From NCBI GenBank assembly GCA_040507225.1, contig JBEVVG010000001.1, positions 1,860,001 to 1,924,000 on the forward strand: 64,000 bases of DNA, read 5' to 3'. This DNA comes from Thiodiazotropha sp040507225. GTDB lineage: Bacteria > Pseudomonadota > Gammaproteobacteria > Chromatiales > Chromatiaceae. Of this stretch, positions 1 to 9,217 are shown piece by piece. The notes beneath the pieces are model-generated. The model was not told where the DNA came from. It ran no database searches and worked only from the letters and a program-made list of their open reading frames with translations. Position numbers and translations under genes: made by a program. Numbering within the stretch: position 1 is the stretch's first letter; each line of letters begins with the position of its first letter.

Positions 1-649
1 AGCTCATCAACTGACCTGCCCCCAGGTGAATCCCGTCACCCCTGCCCTGCCAGTCGAGCACACTCACCGGCCGGTTGATGATCAGTATCCCTCCCCGGGC
101 TCGGCACACCCCGCGAGCCACTGACAGCCGCTGCATGTAGTCTGCATCCGCCAGGCCATGCGCACGCAACTGGATCAGGCGTAAACCACGCTCCAGGGTT
201 GCATTGAGCCTGTGCAGAAAAGCCGGGCTGTCCGGGGCATCATCGCCAGTGATGACATAGTGCTGTGGCAGTTGCAGCGCGGTGATGACCGGACGGTCCG
301 CGGCGGGAAATTCCTCCGCTCTCATGGCATCGGGCGACACCCATCGCAAGGGTTGACCCTCCGCGCCACGGGGCTCTCCGCAGTATTCGTGCACCCGGAA
401 GAAATCGATGACCACCTGCCGGTCCCCGTAATCGTGACGCACCCGAATCAATGGCTGACTGACCTGAACCTGAATGGCCAACTCCTCGAACAGTTCCCGG
501 GACAATGCCTGCGTCGAGGTCTCCCCCACCTCCCGTTTTCCTCCGGGGAATTCCCACAGTCCCCCCTGATGGGTGTTTCGAGCACGCTGACTGATCAGTA
601 CCCGACCCGCCCTGTCGAATATCGCGGCTGCGGCTACATGGATCAACAT
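1..649 (-). CDS. Nudix hydrolase fused to thiamine-phosphate-synthase-like domain (partial)
   Basis: The gene runs off the left edge, so only the first 216 codons are visible. Residues about 3-125 form a MutT-type Nudix domain with a full Nudix box (GKREVGE followed by RELFEEL), which binds Mg2+ and hydrolyses nucleoside diphosphate derivatives such as 8-oxo-dGTP. After about residue 128 the sequence changes to a TIM-barrel start (YVITGDD, then LRLIQLRAHGL) typical of the ThiE-like domain joined to MutT in many gammaproteobacteria. The domain order is family knowledge; the substrate of the second half is not known here. The ATG at 649 was chosen because the protein begins directly with the first Nudix strand. 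The gene lies 40 bp behind argJ on the same strand, as in Pseudomonas. Confidence 0.88.
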   Translation of the reverse strand, partial: MLIHVAAAAIFDRAGRVLISQRARNTHQGGLWEFPGGKREVGETSTQALSRELFEELAIQVQVSQPLIRVRHDYGDRQVVIDFFRVHEYCGEPRGAEGQPLRWVSPDAMRAEEFPAADRPVITALQLPQHYVITGDDAPDSPAFLHRLNATLERGLRLIQLRAHGLADADYMQRLSVARGVCRARGGILIINRPVSVLDWQGRGDGIHLGAGQLMS

Positions 650-689
650 GGATGAAACCCTATCGGTGAGGGAGAATCGGGGTCGGACT

Positions 690-1892
690 TCAGGTGCGGT
701 ATTCCGCGTTGATTTTGACGTAATCGTAGGAGAAATCGCAGGTCAACACCCGGGCAAGGGCCTCGCCCCGACCAAGATCCACGCGAATCGCAAACTCGGC
801 GCGCTGCATTACCGCCTGACCCGCCGCTTCCGTATAGCCGGCCGCCCTGCCACCCTGTTCCACGATGCGTACATCGTCGAGCCAGATGGCCACCCGCTCG
901 ATATCCAGGTCTTTCACACCGGCACGCCCAACTGCGGCGAGGATTCTCCCCCAGTTGGGATCCGAGGCGAACAGGGCTGTTTTCACCAATGGGGAATGGG
1001 CAATCGTATAGGCCACATCCCGCGCCTCCTGCTCCCCGGCGGCGCCCTCGACGAGAACTTCCACCAGTTTGGTGGCCCCTTCCCCGTCGGATATGATCTC
1101 CCGGGCCAGGCTCATGCACACCGCCTGCACAGCCTCGACGAAGGGTGCGAACAGCGGCGAGTTACGATCACTCAGAGGCGCCAGAGGCGACACCCCGCTG
1201 GCTATGAGTACGCAGGCATCATTGGTGGAAGTGTCGCCATCCACCGTTATGCTGTTGAACGAAGGCTCGACCGCCTGTTGCAGGATCTCTTGCAGGAGCA
1301 CCGGATCAACCGCCAGGTCCGTGGCAAGGTAGGCCAGCATAGTGGCCATGTCAGGGCGGATCATTCCGGAACCCTTGGCCATCCCGGTCACCCGCACCTC
1401 AACCCCGTCCACCTCGAATTGGCGGGTCACCAGCTTGGGTCGGGTATCGGTGGTCATGATTGCCCGGGCGGCGGGTTCCCAGGTATCTTCACTGAGGCCA
1501 TCCAGGGCTTTTGGCAGCGCCGCGTTGATGCGTTCCCAGGGCAGCGGTTCGCCAATCACCCCGGTTGAAAATGGCAGCACCTGCTCAGTGCGGCAGGCCG
1601 CAGCTTCGGCCAGGGCCAGACAGGTCTTAAGGGCGCTCTCCAGCCCCTGCTGGCCGGTGCCGGCATTGGCATTGCCGGAGTTGGTCATCAACAACCGGGG
1701 CCGGTCGTTACGCAAATGCTGTTTGGCCAGTTGCACGGGTGCCGCGCAGAAGGCATTGCGGGTGAAAACCGCAGCACAGCGTCCGGATTCAGCGATCTCG
1801 ATCAGCAGCAGGTCGTTGCGATCCGCATATTTGATCCCGGCCGCAGCCACCCCCAGGCGTACCCCCGGCACACGGTAGGCAGAGCCGTTCAT
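690..1892 (-). CDS. argJ: Bifunctional glutamate N-acetyltransferase / amino-acid acetyltransferase ArgJ
   Basis: This 400-residue enzyme transfers the acetyl group from N-acetylornithine to glutamate in cyclic arginine synthesis, and may also acetylate glutamate with acetyl-CoA. The self-cleavage site is visible as KGSGMI..DMATML; the nucleophile is Thr184, so the chain would be cut between Ala183 and Thr184 into alpha and beta subunits. Length and the C-terminus (VKINAEYRT) match the family. It begins 1 bp after the secA stop, so the two are very probably cotranscribed. Whether the enzyme is mono- or bifunctional cannot be told from sequence. Confidence 0.97.
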   Translation of the reverse strand: MNGSAYRVPGVRLGVAAAGIKYADRNDLLLIEIAESGRCAAVFTRNAFCAAPVQLAKQHLRNDRPRLLMTNSGNANAGTGQQGLESALKTCLALAEAAACRTEQVLPFSTGVIGEPLPWERINAALPKALDGLSEDTWEPAARAIMTTDTRPKLVTRQFEVDGVEVRVTGMAKGSGMIRPDMATMLAYLATDLAVDPVLLQEILQQAVEPSFNSITVDGDTSTNDACVLIASGVSPLAPLSDRNSPLFAPFVEAVQAVCMSLAREIISDGEGATKLVEVLVEGAAGEQEARDVAYTIAHSPLVKTALFASDPNWGRILAAVGRAGVKDLDIERVAIWLDDVRIVEQGGRAAGYTEAAGQAVMQRAEFAIRVDLGRGEALARVLTCDFSYDYVKINAEYRT

Positions 1893-1893
1893 G

Positions 1894-4713
1894 TCAGCTT
1901 AAACGCCCGTGGCACTGCTTGTATTTCTTGCCTGAGCCACAGGGACAGGGCTCATTGCGGCCGACCTTTCGCCCATCCCGGACAAATGGCTGGTGCGCAG
2001 TCTCTGGCGTCTCATCGGGCACCGGGGCGGCTGTCTGGGACTCTTCGGGCAGGCCTTCGAAGGCTTCGTGCTTGAACTCGAATTCATCCACCCGGCTGCG
2101 TTGCTCCTGACGCGCCAGTTCCTCGGGCATCTGCACCTGCACCTTGGAAAGCAGGGTGATAACCTCGCGCTTGATGCTGTCGAGCATATTCGAAAACATC
2201 GCGAATGCCTCGCGCTTGTACTCCTGTTTGGGGTTTTTCTGTGCATAACCCCGCAGGTGAATCCCCTGACGCAGGTAGTCCATGGCGGCCAGGTGTTCTT
2301 TCCAATGACTGTCCAGGGTCTGCAGCATCATGCCCTTCTCGAACTGGCGCATGTTTTCCGCGCCGACCAGATGCTCCTTGGCTTCATAGCCACTGACCAG
2401 CGTTTCCAGGATCTTCTCCTTGAGAGTTTCTTCATGCAGATCACTCTGCTCGTCCAGCCACTGCTGTACCGGCCATTCGCCACCGAAGGTTTCCGCCAGG
2501 GCTTCGCTCAGACCGGGCACGTCCCACTGCTCCTCGATACTCTGCCTGGGAATGTGGGCGTGAAACACCTCATCGAGTACATCCTCACGCAGGGCCTGGA
2601 TGGAACTGGAAATATCCTCGGTGTCCATCAGCTCGTTGCGTTGCTCATAGACCACTTTGCGCTGGTCATTGGCCACGTCATCGTATTCCAGCAGCTGTTT
2701 ACGGATATCGAAGTTGCGTCCCTCGACCTTGCGTTGCGCGTTCTCGATGGCCCGGGAGACCCACGGATGCTCGATCGCCTCGCCCCGCTCCATGCCCATC
2801 TTCTGCATCAGATTGCCCACCTTCTCCGAGGCGAAGATGCGCATCAGGTTGTCCTGCAGAGAGAGGTAGAAACGACTCGAACCCGGATCGCCCTGGCGTC
2901 CGGAACGCCCACGCAACTGGTTGTCAATACGCCGGGACTCGTGACGTTCGGTACCGATCACGTGAAGACCGCCGGCATCCAGCACCTGCTGGTGACGCTG
3001 CGACCAGATCTCACGGGTTTCGGCGATCAAAGATTCGTCAGGCTGTTCTCCCAGCGCCTCGATCTCGGTTTCCAGATTCCCGCCCAGCACAATGTCCGTG
3101 CCGCGGCCCGCCATGTTGGTGGCGATGGTGACCGCGCCGGGTCGCCCCGCCTGGGCGATGATCACGGCTTCCTGTTCGTGATGCTTGGCGTTCAGCACCT
3201 TGTGATCCACTTTGTGCTCGGTCAACAGATTGGAGACCAGTTCCGAGCTTTCAATGGAAGCGGTACCCACCAGAACCGGTTGGCCGCGCTTCACACAATC
3301 CTGTACGTCTTCCAGGATAGCTTCGTATTTCTCTTCCGGTGTCAGGTAGACCAGGTCTCCCATGTCCTTGCGGATCATCGGCCGGTTGGTCGGGATCACC
3401 ACAACCTCGAGACCGTAGATCTGTTGAAACTCGAACGCCTCGGTATCCGCGGTACCGGTCATGCCGGCGAGCTTAGTGTAGAGTCGGAAGTAGTTCTGGA
3501 AGGTGATCGAGGCGAGGGTCTGGTTCTCGCTTTGAATCTTCACCCCCTCCTTGGCCTCCACCGCCTGATGCTGTCCATCGGACCAGCGTCGCCCGGGCAT
3601 GGTACGTCCGGTGAATTCATCGACGATGACAATCTGGCCGTCTTTGACGATGTAGTCCACGTTACGCTGGAACAAGGCATGGGCACGCAGCGCCGCATTG
3701 GCATGATGCATGAGAATGATGTTGGCGGAATCGTAGAGACTCTCGCCTTCGCCCAGCAGCCCTGCCTCAGTGAGCATCTCTTCGAGATGCTGATGACCCT
3801 CTTCACTGAAATAGACCTGGCGCGCCTTCTCATCCACGGAATAGTCGCCGGGACCAAAATCGGGCTTACCCTCATCATTAGTGATCGGGTCCTGGCGGGT
3901 GAGCCGCGGGATGATCTCATTCACCTTCATGTACAGTTCGGATGAGTCATCCGAGGGTCCCGATATGATCAGGGGTGTACGCGCCTCGTCGATCAGGATT
4001 GAGTCGACCTCGTCGACGATCGCGTAGAAGGGCGGGCGCTGCACCCGCTGATCCGCACTGAACGCCATGTTGTCGCGCAGATAGTCGAATCCATACTCAT
4101 TGTTAGTGCCATAGGTGATGTCTGCGGCATAGGCCTCGCGCCGGGTGACTGGACGCAGGTGAAGATAGCCTCCGGATTTGCCATCGTATTCTGGATCGAA
4201 CAGGTAGGAGGAACTGTCCGGACCCATACCGCCGGAGGAATTGATGACGCCGGTACTCAAGCCGAGAAAATGGTAGAGGCGTCCCATCCAGGCCGCATCG
4301 CGCCGGGCCAGGTAGTCGTTCACCGTCACCACATGAACACCACGCGCCGGAAGCGCATTGAGGTAGGCCGAAAGGGTCGCCACCAGGGTCTTACCCTCAC
4401 CGGTGCGCATCTCGGATATTTTGCCGTCATGCAGCACCATGCCGCCGATCAGCTGGACGTCGAAATGGCGCATCTGCATCACCCGGCGCCCTGCTTCGCG
4501 AACCACCGCGAAGGCTTCGTCCATCAGTTTATCGAGGGATTCTCCGGACTCGAGCCGGGCGCGAAAATCCGCGGTCTTCTGCTGCAGGTCCGAATCCGCA
4601 AGCTTCTCCAGTTCCGGTTCGAGTGCCGAGATCTGGGCGACCTTCTTGCTCATGCGCTTGACCAGGCGCTCATTGCGACTGCCGAAGATCTTCTTAAAGA
4701 TATTACTAACCAT
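1894..4713 (-). CDS. secA: Preprotein translocase ATPase SecA
   Basis: SecA is the cytoplasmic motor that drives unfolded preproteins through the SecYEG channel. The 939 residues are full length. The Walker A motif (MRTGEGKT, about 102-109) and the DEVD box (about 234-237) form the first nucleotide-binding fold, and a GRGTDIVLGG segment and GRSGRQGDPG lie in the second. The C-terminal zinc finger, CPCGSGKKYKQCH, is intact and marks the SecB- and lipid-binding tail. The start fits the usual helix MVSNIFKKIFGS. The gene sits between an M23 peptidase and argJ, the order seen in many gammaproteobacteria. Confidence 0.99.
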   Translation of the reverse strand: MVSNIFKKIFGSRNERLVKRMSKKVAQISALEPELEKLADSDLQQKTADFRARLESGESLDKLMDEAFAVVREAGRRVMQMRHFDVQLIGGMVLHDGKISEMRTGEGKTLVATLSAYLNALPARGVHVVTVNDYLARRDAAWMGRLYHFLGLSTGVINSSGGMGPDSSSYLFDPEYDGKSGGYLHLRPVTRREAYAADITYGTNNEYGFDYLRDNMAFSADQRVQRPPFYAIVDEVDSILIDEARTPLIISGPSDDSSELYMKVNEIIPRLTRQDPITNDEGKPDFGPGDYSVDEKARQVYFSEEGHQHLEEMLTEAGLLGEGESLYDSANIILMHHANAALRAHALFQRNVDYIVKDGQIVIVDEFTGRTMPGRRWSDGQHQAVEAKEGVKIQSENQTLASITFQNYFRLYTKLAGMTGTADTEAFEFQQIYGLEVVVIPTNRPMIRKDMGDLVYLTPEEKYEAILEDVQDCVKRGQPVLVGTASIESSELVSNLLTEHKVDHKVLNAKHHEQEAVIIAQAGRPGAVTIATNMAGRGTDIVLGGNLETEIEALGEQPDESLIAETREIWSQRHQQVLDAGGLHVIGTERHESRRIDNQLRGRSGRQGDPGSSRFYLSLQDNLMRIFASEKVGNLMQKMGMERGEAIEHPWVSRAIENAQRKVEGRNFDIRKQLLEYDDVANDQRKVVYEQRNELMDTEDISSSIQALREDVLDEVFHAHIPRQSIEEQWDVPGLSEALAETFGGEWPVQQWLDEQSDLHEETLKEKILETLVSGYEAKEHLVGAENMRQFEKGMMLQTLDSHWKEHLAAMDYLRQGIHLRGYAQKNPKQEYKREAFAMFSNMLDSIKREVITLLSKVQVQMPEELARQEQRSRVDEFEFKHEAFEGLPEESQTAAPVPDETPETAHQPFVRDGRKVGRNEPCPCGSGKKYKQCHGRLS

Positions 4714-4941
4714 GAATCGGGGTTTCCGTCAAACAGCGAAATGTGAGCGATCATACAGCAAGCAGAGGCGCTGCTAAAGGATGGTATCGCAGATTATCGG
4801 ACCGCCAGCTCTTGCCTGCATCGCAACGCAGGACATGCCGGCTCGGGCAGGCTGGAGGTACCTGTTAGAGAAACCCGATGGGCATCGGTTCCCCTGGCAT
4901 TGGTCGAGGCAATCTCAGCGGCCGCTGGATCACCGACCGGA

Positions 4942-5874
4942 TCAACCCTGGTTGCGTTTGCTCAGGATATACTTGGTCGGGTCCACGATCTTGCCGTTCC
5001 TGACCACCTCGAAGTGCACATGCGGTCCGGTGGAGCGTCCGGTGGAGCCCATGGTGGCAATCACCTCGCCCTGCTTGACCCGGTCACCGATGTCCACCAG
5101 GACCTTCTTGTTGTGACCGTAACGGGTAACATAGCCCTTGCCGTGATTGATTTCGACCAGCTCACCATATCCGGAGCGTTCACCGGCCCAGGTGACCACA
5201 CCGGAGGCCACCGCGACCACGTCCGAGCCCTCCTTGCCCGCGAAATCCATACCTTTGTGCATCGTGCGCTTGCCGGTAAACGGGTCGTTCCGCATACCGA
5301 AATAGGATGAAATCCAACCTTTCGTGACCGGTCGTCCCGTGGGGTGTACCGCGTCTTCCAGATTCGAATTCATGATCAGGTCTTCCACCAGGGCAAGCTG
5401 CTGCTGGCGATGCTCGATCATTGCCTCGAGCTGATCCATCTCGTGCAACAGATCCGGCAGCGCGGAGGGCTCATCCAGGGACTGGGCCGCCTCGGGGCCA
5501 CCCAGGGCTGGCGCGACCTCGAAACTGAACTCACCCTTGTCCAACCCACCGATGTCCACCAGACGCTCGCCCAGGGCGTCCAGGCGTAAAAGTTGTGACT
5601 GAAGCTGGCCCACCCGGACGGCGAGGGCATCGATGCCGCTCTGCGTGTCCTGCTTGACATCTTCGAGCATCATTCGCTCCTGATCGAAGGTCCGTTTCAG
5701 GCTGCTGACCAGCTGATGCTCAGGAAACCGGGTATCGCTGACGCCCATGCGGTAACCCGTGTAGAGCATGCTCAGGCCGAACAGCAGGGCAAGCCCGGCG
5801 AACAGGGCAATTCCCAGCTTCGAAGCCGCCTGCCCACGATCATGGCCAATGCCGCGCAAGTATATGATTTTCAT
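4942..5874 (-). CDS. M23 family metallopeptidase, inner-membrane anchored
   Basis: This 310-residue protein has one N-terminal membrane segment (about 20-40), two predicted coiled-coil stretches (about 55-110 and 140-170) and a C-terminal LytM/M23 domain (about 185-300). The zinc-site motifs HxxxD (H206-D210) and HxH (H285-H287) are both present, so it should be an active cell-wall endopeptidase rather than a degenerate EnvC/NlpD-type activator. The domain would face the periplasm and cut peptidoglycan cross-links. Its position beside secA and the division cluster is conserved in Pseudomonas-like genomes. Confidence 0.93.
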   Translation of the reverse strand: MKIIYLRGIGHDRGQAASKLGIALFAGLALLFGLSMLYTGYRMGVSDTRFPEHQLVSSLKRTFDQERMMLEDVKQDTQSGIDALAVRVGQLQSQLLRLDALGERLVDIGGLDKGEFSFEVAPALGGPEAAQSLDEPSALPDLLHEMDQLEAMIEHRQQQLALVEDLIMNSNLEDAVHPTGRPVTKGWISSYFGMRNDPFTGKRTMHKGMDFAGKEGSDVVAVASGVVTWAGERSGYGELVEINHGKGYVTRYGHNKKVLVDIGDRVKQGEVIATMGSTGRSTGPHVHFEVVRNGKIVDPTKYILSKRNQG

Positions 5875-6220
5875 TACTAAAAACTACCGCTCACCGGGTT
5901 ACATATACACATTCTTCGTTCAAAAACTCCCGAACTTTACCATTTTCTAAAAAAAATGTGATGTTTTTTTGTTCGTATTTTCGATAGTGTTTTTCATCCT
6001 GGGGCGGATTTGTGACAGTTTGCGAACCACCACCGCGCATGCCACCCGGCCTGACTGTGACTCATCATTGAGCATCAGCCTATCCGGCCAGGACCGGTGC
6101 AGGACAGGGCACCATCCGATGACCGAGTGGGCTCGTGAGGGGATTAGTGAATATCATCTGGCGGCTCACAAACCGCAATCCCAGCGTAACAAACCGATTC
6201 CTTGTACCGGATAACCCAGC
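5875..6220. other. Divergent intergenic region, no gene seen
   Basis: This 346-bp stretch separates the divergently read M23 peptidase gene and dciA, so it should hold both promoters. The first 120 bp are AT-rich, with an A8 run at 5949-5956 and a T7 run at 5964-5970, unlike the GC-rich surroundings. Short open frames exist but have no convincing ribosome site or family signal. Confidence 0.6.
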
Positions 6221-6652
6221 ATGCATCGCCTCCACGACGTACTCAATCAGCGCAACCACCTCCGCAGGTTGAGGCAGCGCCTTGCGCAATACGCCGGAGT
6301 ACTGGAACGGGTTCGGGGTTGCCTGATCTCCCCCCTGGATCAACAGGTTCTGGCAGCCGTCCTGCGCGATGGCCAACTGACACTGTTCACAGGATCCCCG
6401 GTGTGGGCCAGCCGGCTGCGCTACATGGCGCCACAGATGCAGAAAAGCCTCAGGCAGCAGGGGCTGGTGGCGAACAGGATCCTGGTGAGAATCACCCCTC
6501 CCTCCACAACTGTTGAAACAAAGCCCCGGAGACAGGCGAAAGGGATGAGCGAACAGAGTAGTGAATCACTGCGCTTGACTGCAGAGACCCTGAAGGAAGG
6601 GGATCTCAAGGAGGCCCTGATGAGGTTGAGCCGACACCTGTCACGGGAATAA
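6221..6652 (+). CDS. dciA: DciA family protein (DUF721), probable helicase loader
   Basis: The 143 residues show the DUF721 pattern, with the core LRDGQLTLFTGSPVWASRLRY at about 49-69 (a beta-alpha element with the WA.RLR signature). DciA is the ancestral factor that helps load replicative helicase DnaB in bacteria lacking DnaC. An in-frame stop at 6212 excludes an earlier start, so the ATG at 6221 is the first possible one; no strong ribosome site precedes it. The C-terminal third is charged and probably disordered. Its place between lpxC and secA is the conserved site for this family. Confidence 0.88.
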   Translation: MHRLHDVLNQRNHLRRLRQRLAQYAGVLERVRGCLISPLDQQVLAAVLRDGQLTLFTGSPVWASRLRYMAPQMQKSLRQQGLVANRILVRITPPSTTVETKPRRQAKGMSEQSSESLRLTAETLKEGDLKEALMRLSRHLSRE

Positions 6653-6920
6653 CCCGCGGGTTGGTAAGCGAACCGGCCAGTGACAGGGCCAGCTTCAGAG
6701 CACGGTTACCTCACTGAGGAGGAAATCAGGACTGGGGAAACAGCAGGCATCAAACCGGTAAAATCGCCCAGAGGCCCGCAAAACAGGCTGAATTTCTCAG
6801 AAACACACCCAATACGCGGGGATCACACAGGCATTTGGAGTGTATTTCAACCCCGTATCGGATCTCCCGAGGCCGCACTTCAGCAGCCTGCAGGGCAGAG
6901 TCCCACATCCGAGTTGCGGT

Positions 6921-7838
6921 TCAGGATACGGTCAGGTGGGCCGGTTTCATGTAGGAGATCGGCGCATCATCCGGTTCGTCGAAGGTGATCTCTTCCCAGG
7001 CGTCCTCCTGCTGAATCAACTCTCTCAGCAGACGGTTGTTGAGGGCATGCCCCGACTTGTGACCACTGAAAGCGCCGATCAGGCTGTGACCCAGGAGATA
7101 CAGATCCCCAATGGCATCAAGAATTTTGTGCTTGACGAACTCGTCCTCGTAACGCAGGCCGTCCGCATTCATCACCCGGTAGTCATCCACCACAACCGCA
7201 TTGTCCATACTCCCACCGAGGGCCAGTTCCTTTTGCCTTAACATCTCGATATCCCTGAGAAAACCGAAAGTACGCGCGCGGCTGACCTCTCTAACGAAGG
7301 AGGTAGAGGAGAAGTCAACCGTGGCGAACTGGGAACGTTCCTTGAAAGCGGGATGGTCGAAATCGATGGAGAAGGAGACCTTGAACCCATCGAAGGGTTC
7401 GAAACTGGCGCGTTTGTCACCCTCCACCACCTCGACCTTGCGCTTGATTCTGATGAACCGCTTGGCCTTGCTCTGTTCTTCCACACCGGCGGATTGCAAC
7501 AGGAACACGAAAGGACCGGCACTGCCGTCCATGATCGGCACCTCTGCGGCACTCACGTCCACATAGGCATTATCGATACCCAGACCGGCAAAGGCGGACA
7601 GCAGATGCTCGACGGTGGAGACCCGCACCCCGTCATGCACCAGGGTGCTGGAGAGGCGGGTATCACCGACGTTTTCTGCACAGGCCCGGATTTCAACAGG
7701 GGGATCGAGATCGACGCGTCGGAATACAATTCCTGTGTCCGGTGCGGCCGGCCTCAGGGTGAGGTACACCTTTTCACCCGTATGCAGCCCCACCCCAGTG
7801 GCGCGTATCACGTTCTTCAACGTACGTTGCCAAATCAT
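6921..7838 (-). CDS. lpxC: UDP-3-O-acyl-N-acetylglucosamine deacetylase LpxC
   Basis: LpxC catalyses the committed, zinc-dependent step of lipid A synthesis in the cytoplasm. The 305-residue product starts with the conserved MIWQRTLKN..GVGLHTG; a longer open frame upstream was not used because it adds residues foreign to the family. Zinc ligands are visible in VEHLLSA (His78) and in HKILDAIGD (about 236-244). The gene closes the dcw cluster and has its own 155-bp upstream region, so it may be transcribed separately from ftsZ. Confidence 0.98.
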   Translation of the reverse strand: MIWQRTLKNVIRATGVGLHTGEKVYLTLRPAAPDTGIVFRRVDLDPPVEIRACAENVGDTRLSSTLVHDGVRVSTVEHLLSAFAGLGIDNAYVDVSAAEVPIMDGSAGPFVFLLQSAGVEEQSKAKRFIRIKRKVEVVEGDKRASFEPFDGFKVSFSIDFDHPAFKERSQFATVDFSSTSFVREVSRARTFGFLRDIEMLRQKELALGGSMDNAVVVDDYRVMNADGLRYEDEFVKHKILDAIGDLYLLGHSLIGAFSGHKSGHALNNRLLRELIQQEDAWEEITFDEPDDAPISYMKPAHLTVS

Positions 7839-7936
7839 CGACTCGCAGCCCCCATACTGAATCTGGCCGTAACAACCCACAAAAGGCGCGCATGCTATCA
7901 CAGGCGGTACAACCTAAGATACAGTTGTACCACCAA

Positions 7937-7973
7937 CTTGCTCAAGCAAGCTACCAAAATGTGTCATCACATT
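7937..7973. repeat. Two adjacent palindromes between ftsZ and lpxC
   Basis: Two short perfect inverted repeats lie side by side: CTTGCT-CA-AGCAAG at 7937-7950 and AATGTG-TCAT-CACATT at 7958-7973. Neither has a T-run, so they are not classic terminators. They could be operators for lpxC or RNA stem-loops in the ftsZ-lpxC spacer. Confidence 0.5.
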
Positions 7974-7993
7974 GTAACTGTCCGGATTCTACA

Positions 7994-9172
7994 CTAATCC
8001 GCCTGACGGCGTAAAAACGCCGGGATGTCCAGATAGTCCAGATTTCCGTCCGCTGTGGCCGCCGCTGCGGCACGCCCATGCTGACCATTGCGCAGCACGG
8101 TGGGCCGATCCAGTTCACGATAGTCGTCGGGTACCTGTTGCGGATCCTCGCTCTCGACCAACTTGACGGGCTTGAGGTCTTCGACCTTCGGAGCCTTCGG
8201 CAGTTCCTCCTTGCCGCGTTCGCCCAGTCCGGTGGCCACCACCGTCACCCGCATATCGTTCTGCATATCCGGGTCGATGACGGTACCCACGACCACCGTG
8301 GCATCCTCGTCGGCGAACTCGCGTACCGTAGTTCCGACCTCGTCGAATTCACCGATCGCCAGGTTCAGGCCGGCGGTGATGTTCACCAGGATGCCTTTGG
8401 CACCCGCCAGGTTCACATCTTCGAGCAACGGACTGCGAATCGCCCGTTCCGCGGCCTCGCGGGCCCGGTTGTCGCCGGACGCCTCGCCGGACCCCATCAT
8501 TGCCGCCCCCATCTCGGACATCACGGTCTTAACGTCCGCGAAATCCACGTTGATCAGGCCCGGCCGGGTGATCAATTCCGCGATCCCCTGCACGGCGTGC
8601 AGCAGCACATCATTGGCGGACTTGAAGGCATTCAGCAGACTCATCTCCTTACCCAGCACCGCCAAAAGTTTCTCATTCGGGATGGTGATCAGGGAATCCA
8701 CGTGCTTACCCAACTCCGCCATGCCCGCTTCGGCGATTTTCATGCGTTTGCCACCCTCGAAACCGAAGGGTTTGGTCACCACCGCTACGGTGAGAATCCC
8801 CAGATCCTTGGCCACCTGAGCCACCACCGGTGCCGCCCCGGTACCGGTGCCGCCGCCCATGCCGGCGGTGATGAACACCATATCCGCCCCGGTCAGGGCC
8901 TCTTCGATACGGTCCCGGTCCTCCAGTGCCGCCTGGCGGCCGATATCCGGATTGGCCCCGGCCCCCAACCCCTTGGTGATATCGGATCCGAGCTGCAGCA
9001 GGGTCCGCACCTCACTGTTCCGCAGGGCCTGGGCGTCAGTGTTGGCACAGATGAAATCCACCCCCTCGATATCTCCGGTCAACATGTGGTTGATCGCGTT
9101 GCCGCCACCACCGCCGACACCGATGACCTTGATCACAGCATTCTGACTGTGCGTATCCATTAATTCGAACAT
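7994..9172 (-). CDS. ftsZ: Cell division protein FtsZ
   Basis: FtsZ is the tubulin-like GTPase that forms the Z-ring at midcell. The 392 residues carry the tubulin signature GGGTGTG (about 106-112), the N-terminal GVGGGGGNA loop and the T7-loop region. The extreme C-terminus LDYLDIPAFLRRQAD is the conserved peptide that binds FtsA and ZipA. Length is normal. It lies 45 bp behind ftsA and ends the dcw cluster proper. Confidence 0.99.
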   Translation of the reverse strand: MFELMDTHSQNAVIKVIGVGGGGGNAINHMLTGDIEGVDFICANTDAQALRNSEVRTLLQLGSDITKGLGAGANPDIGRQAALEDRDRIEEALTGADMVFITAGMGGGTGTGAAPVVAQVAKDLGILTVAVVTKPFGFEGGKRMKIAEAGMAELGKHVDSLITIPNEKLLAVLGKEMSLLNAFKSANDVLLHAVQGIAELITRPGLINVDFADVKTVMSEMGAAMMGSGEASGDNRAREAAERAIRSPLLEDVNLAGAKGILVNITAGLNLAIGEFDEVGTTVREFADEDATVVVGTVIDPDMQNDMRVTVVATGLGERGKEELPKAPKVEDLKPVKLVESEDPQQVPDDYRELDRPTVLRNGQHGRAAAAATADGNLDYLDIPAFLRRQAD

Positions 9173-9217
9173 TTTCTACCTCCGCGTCTGTTGCGCCTGA
9201 CAGATGTCTAAAATTGT

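Noticed and set aside
1993..3945. 650-codon plus-strand frame opposite secA
   Set aside because: Same kind of shadow: it mirrors secA codons and has no family motif.
5969..6214. 81-codon frame between the M23 peptidase gene and dciA
   Set aside because: No ribosome site, no recognisable protein and it ends just before dciA in AT-rich promoter DNA.
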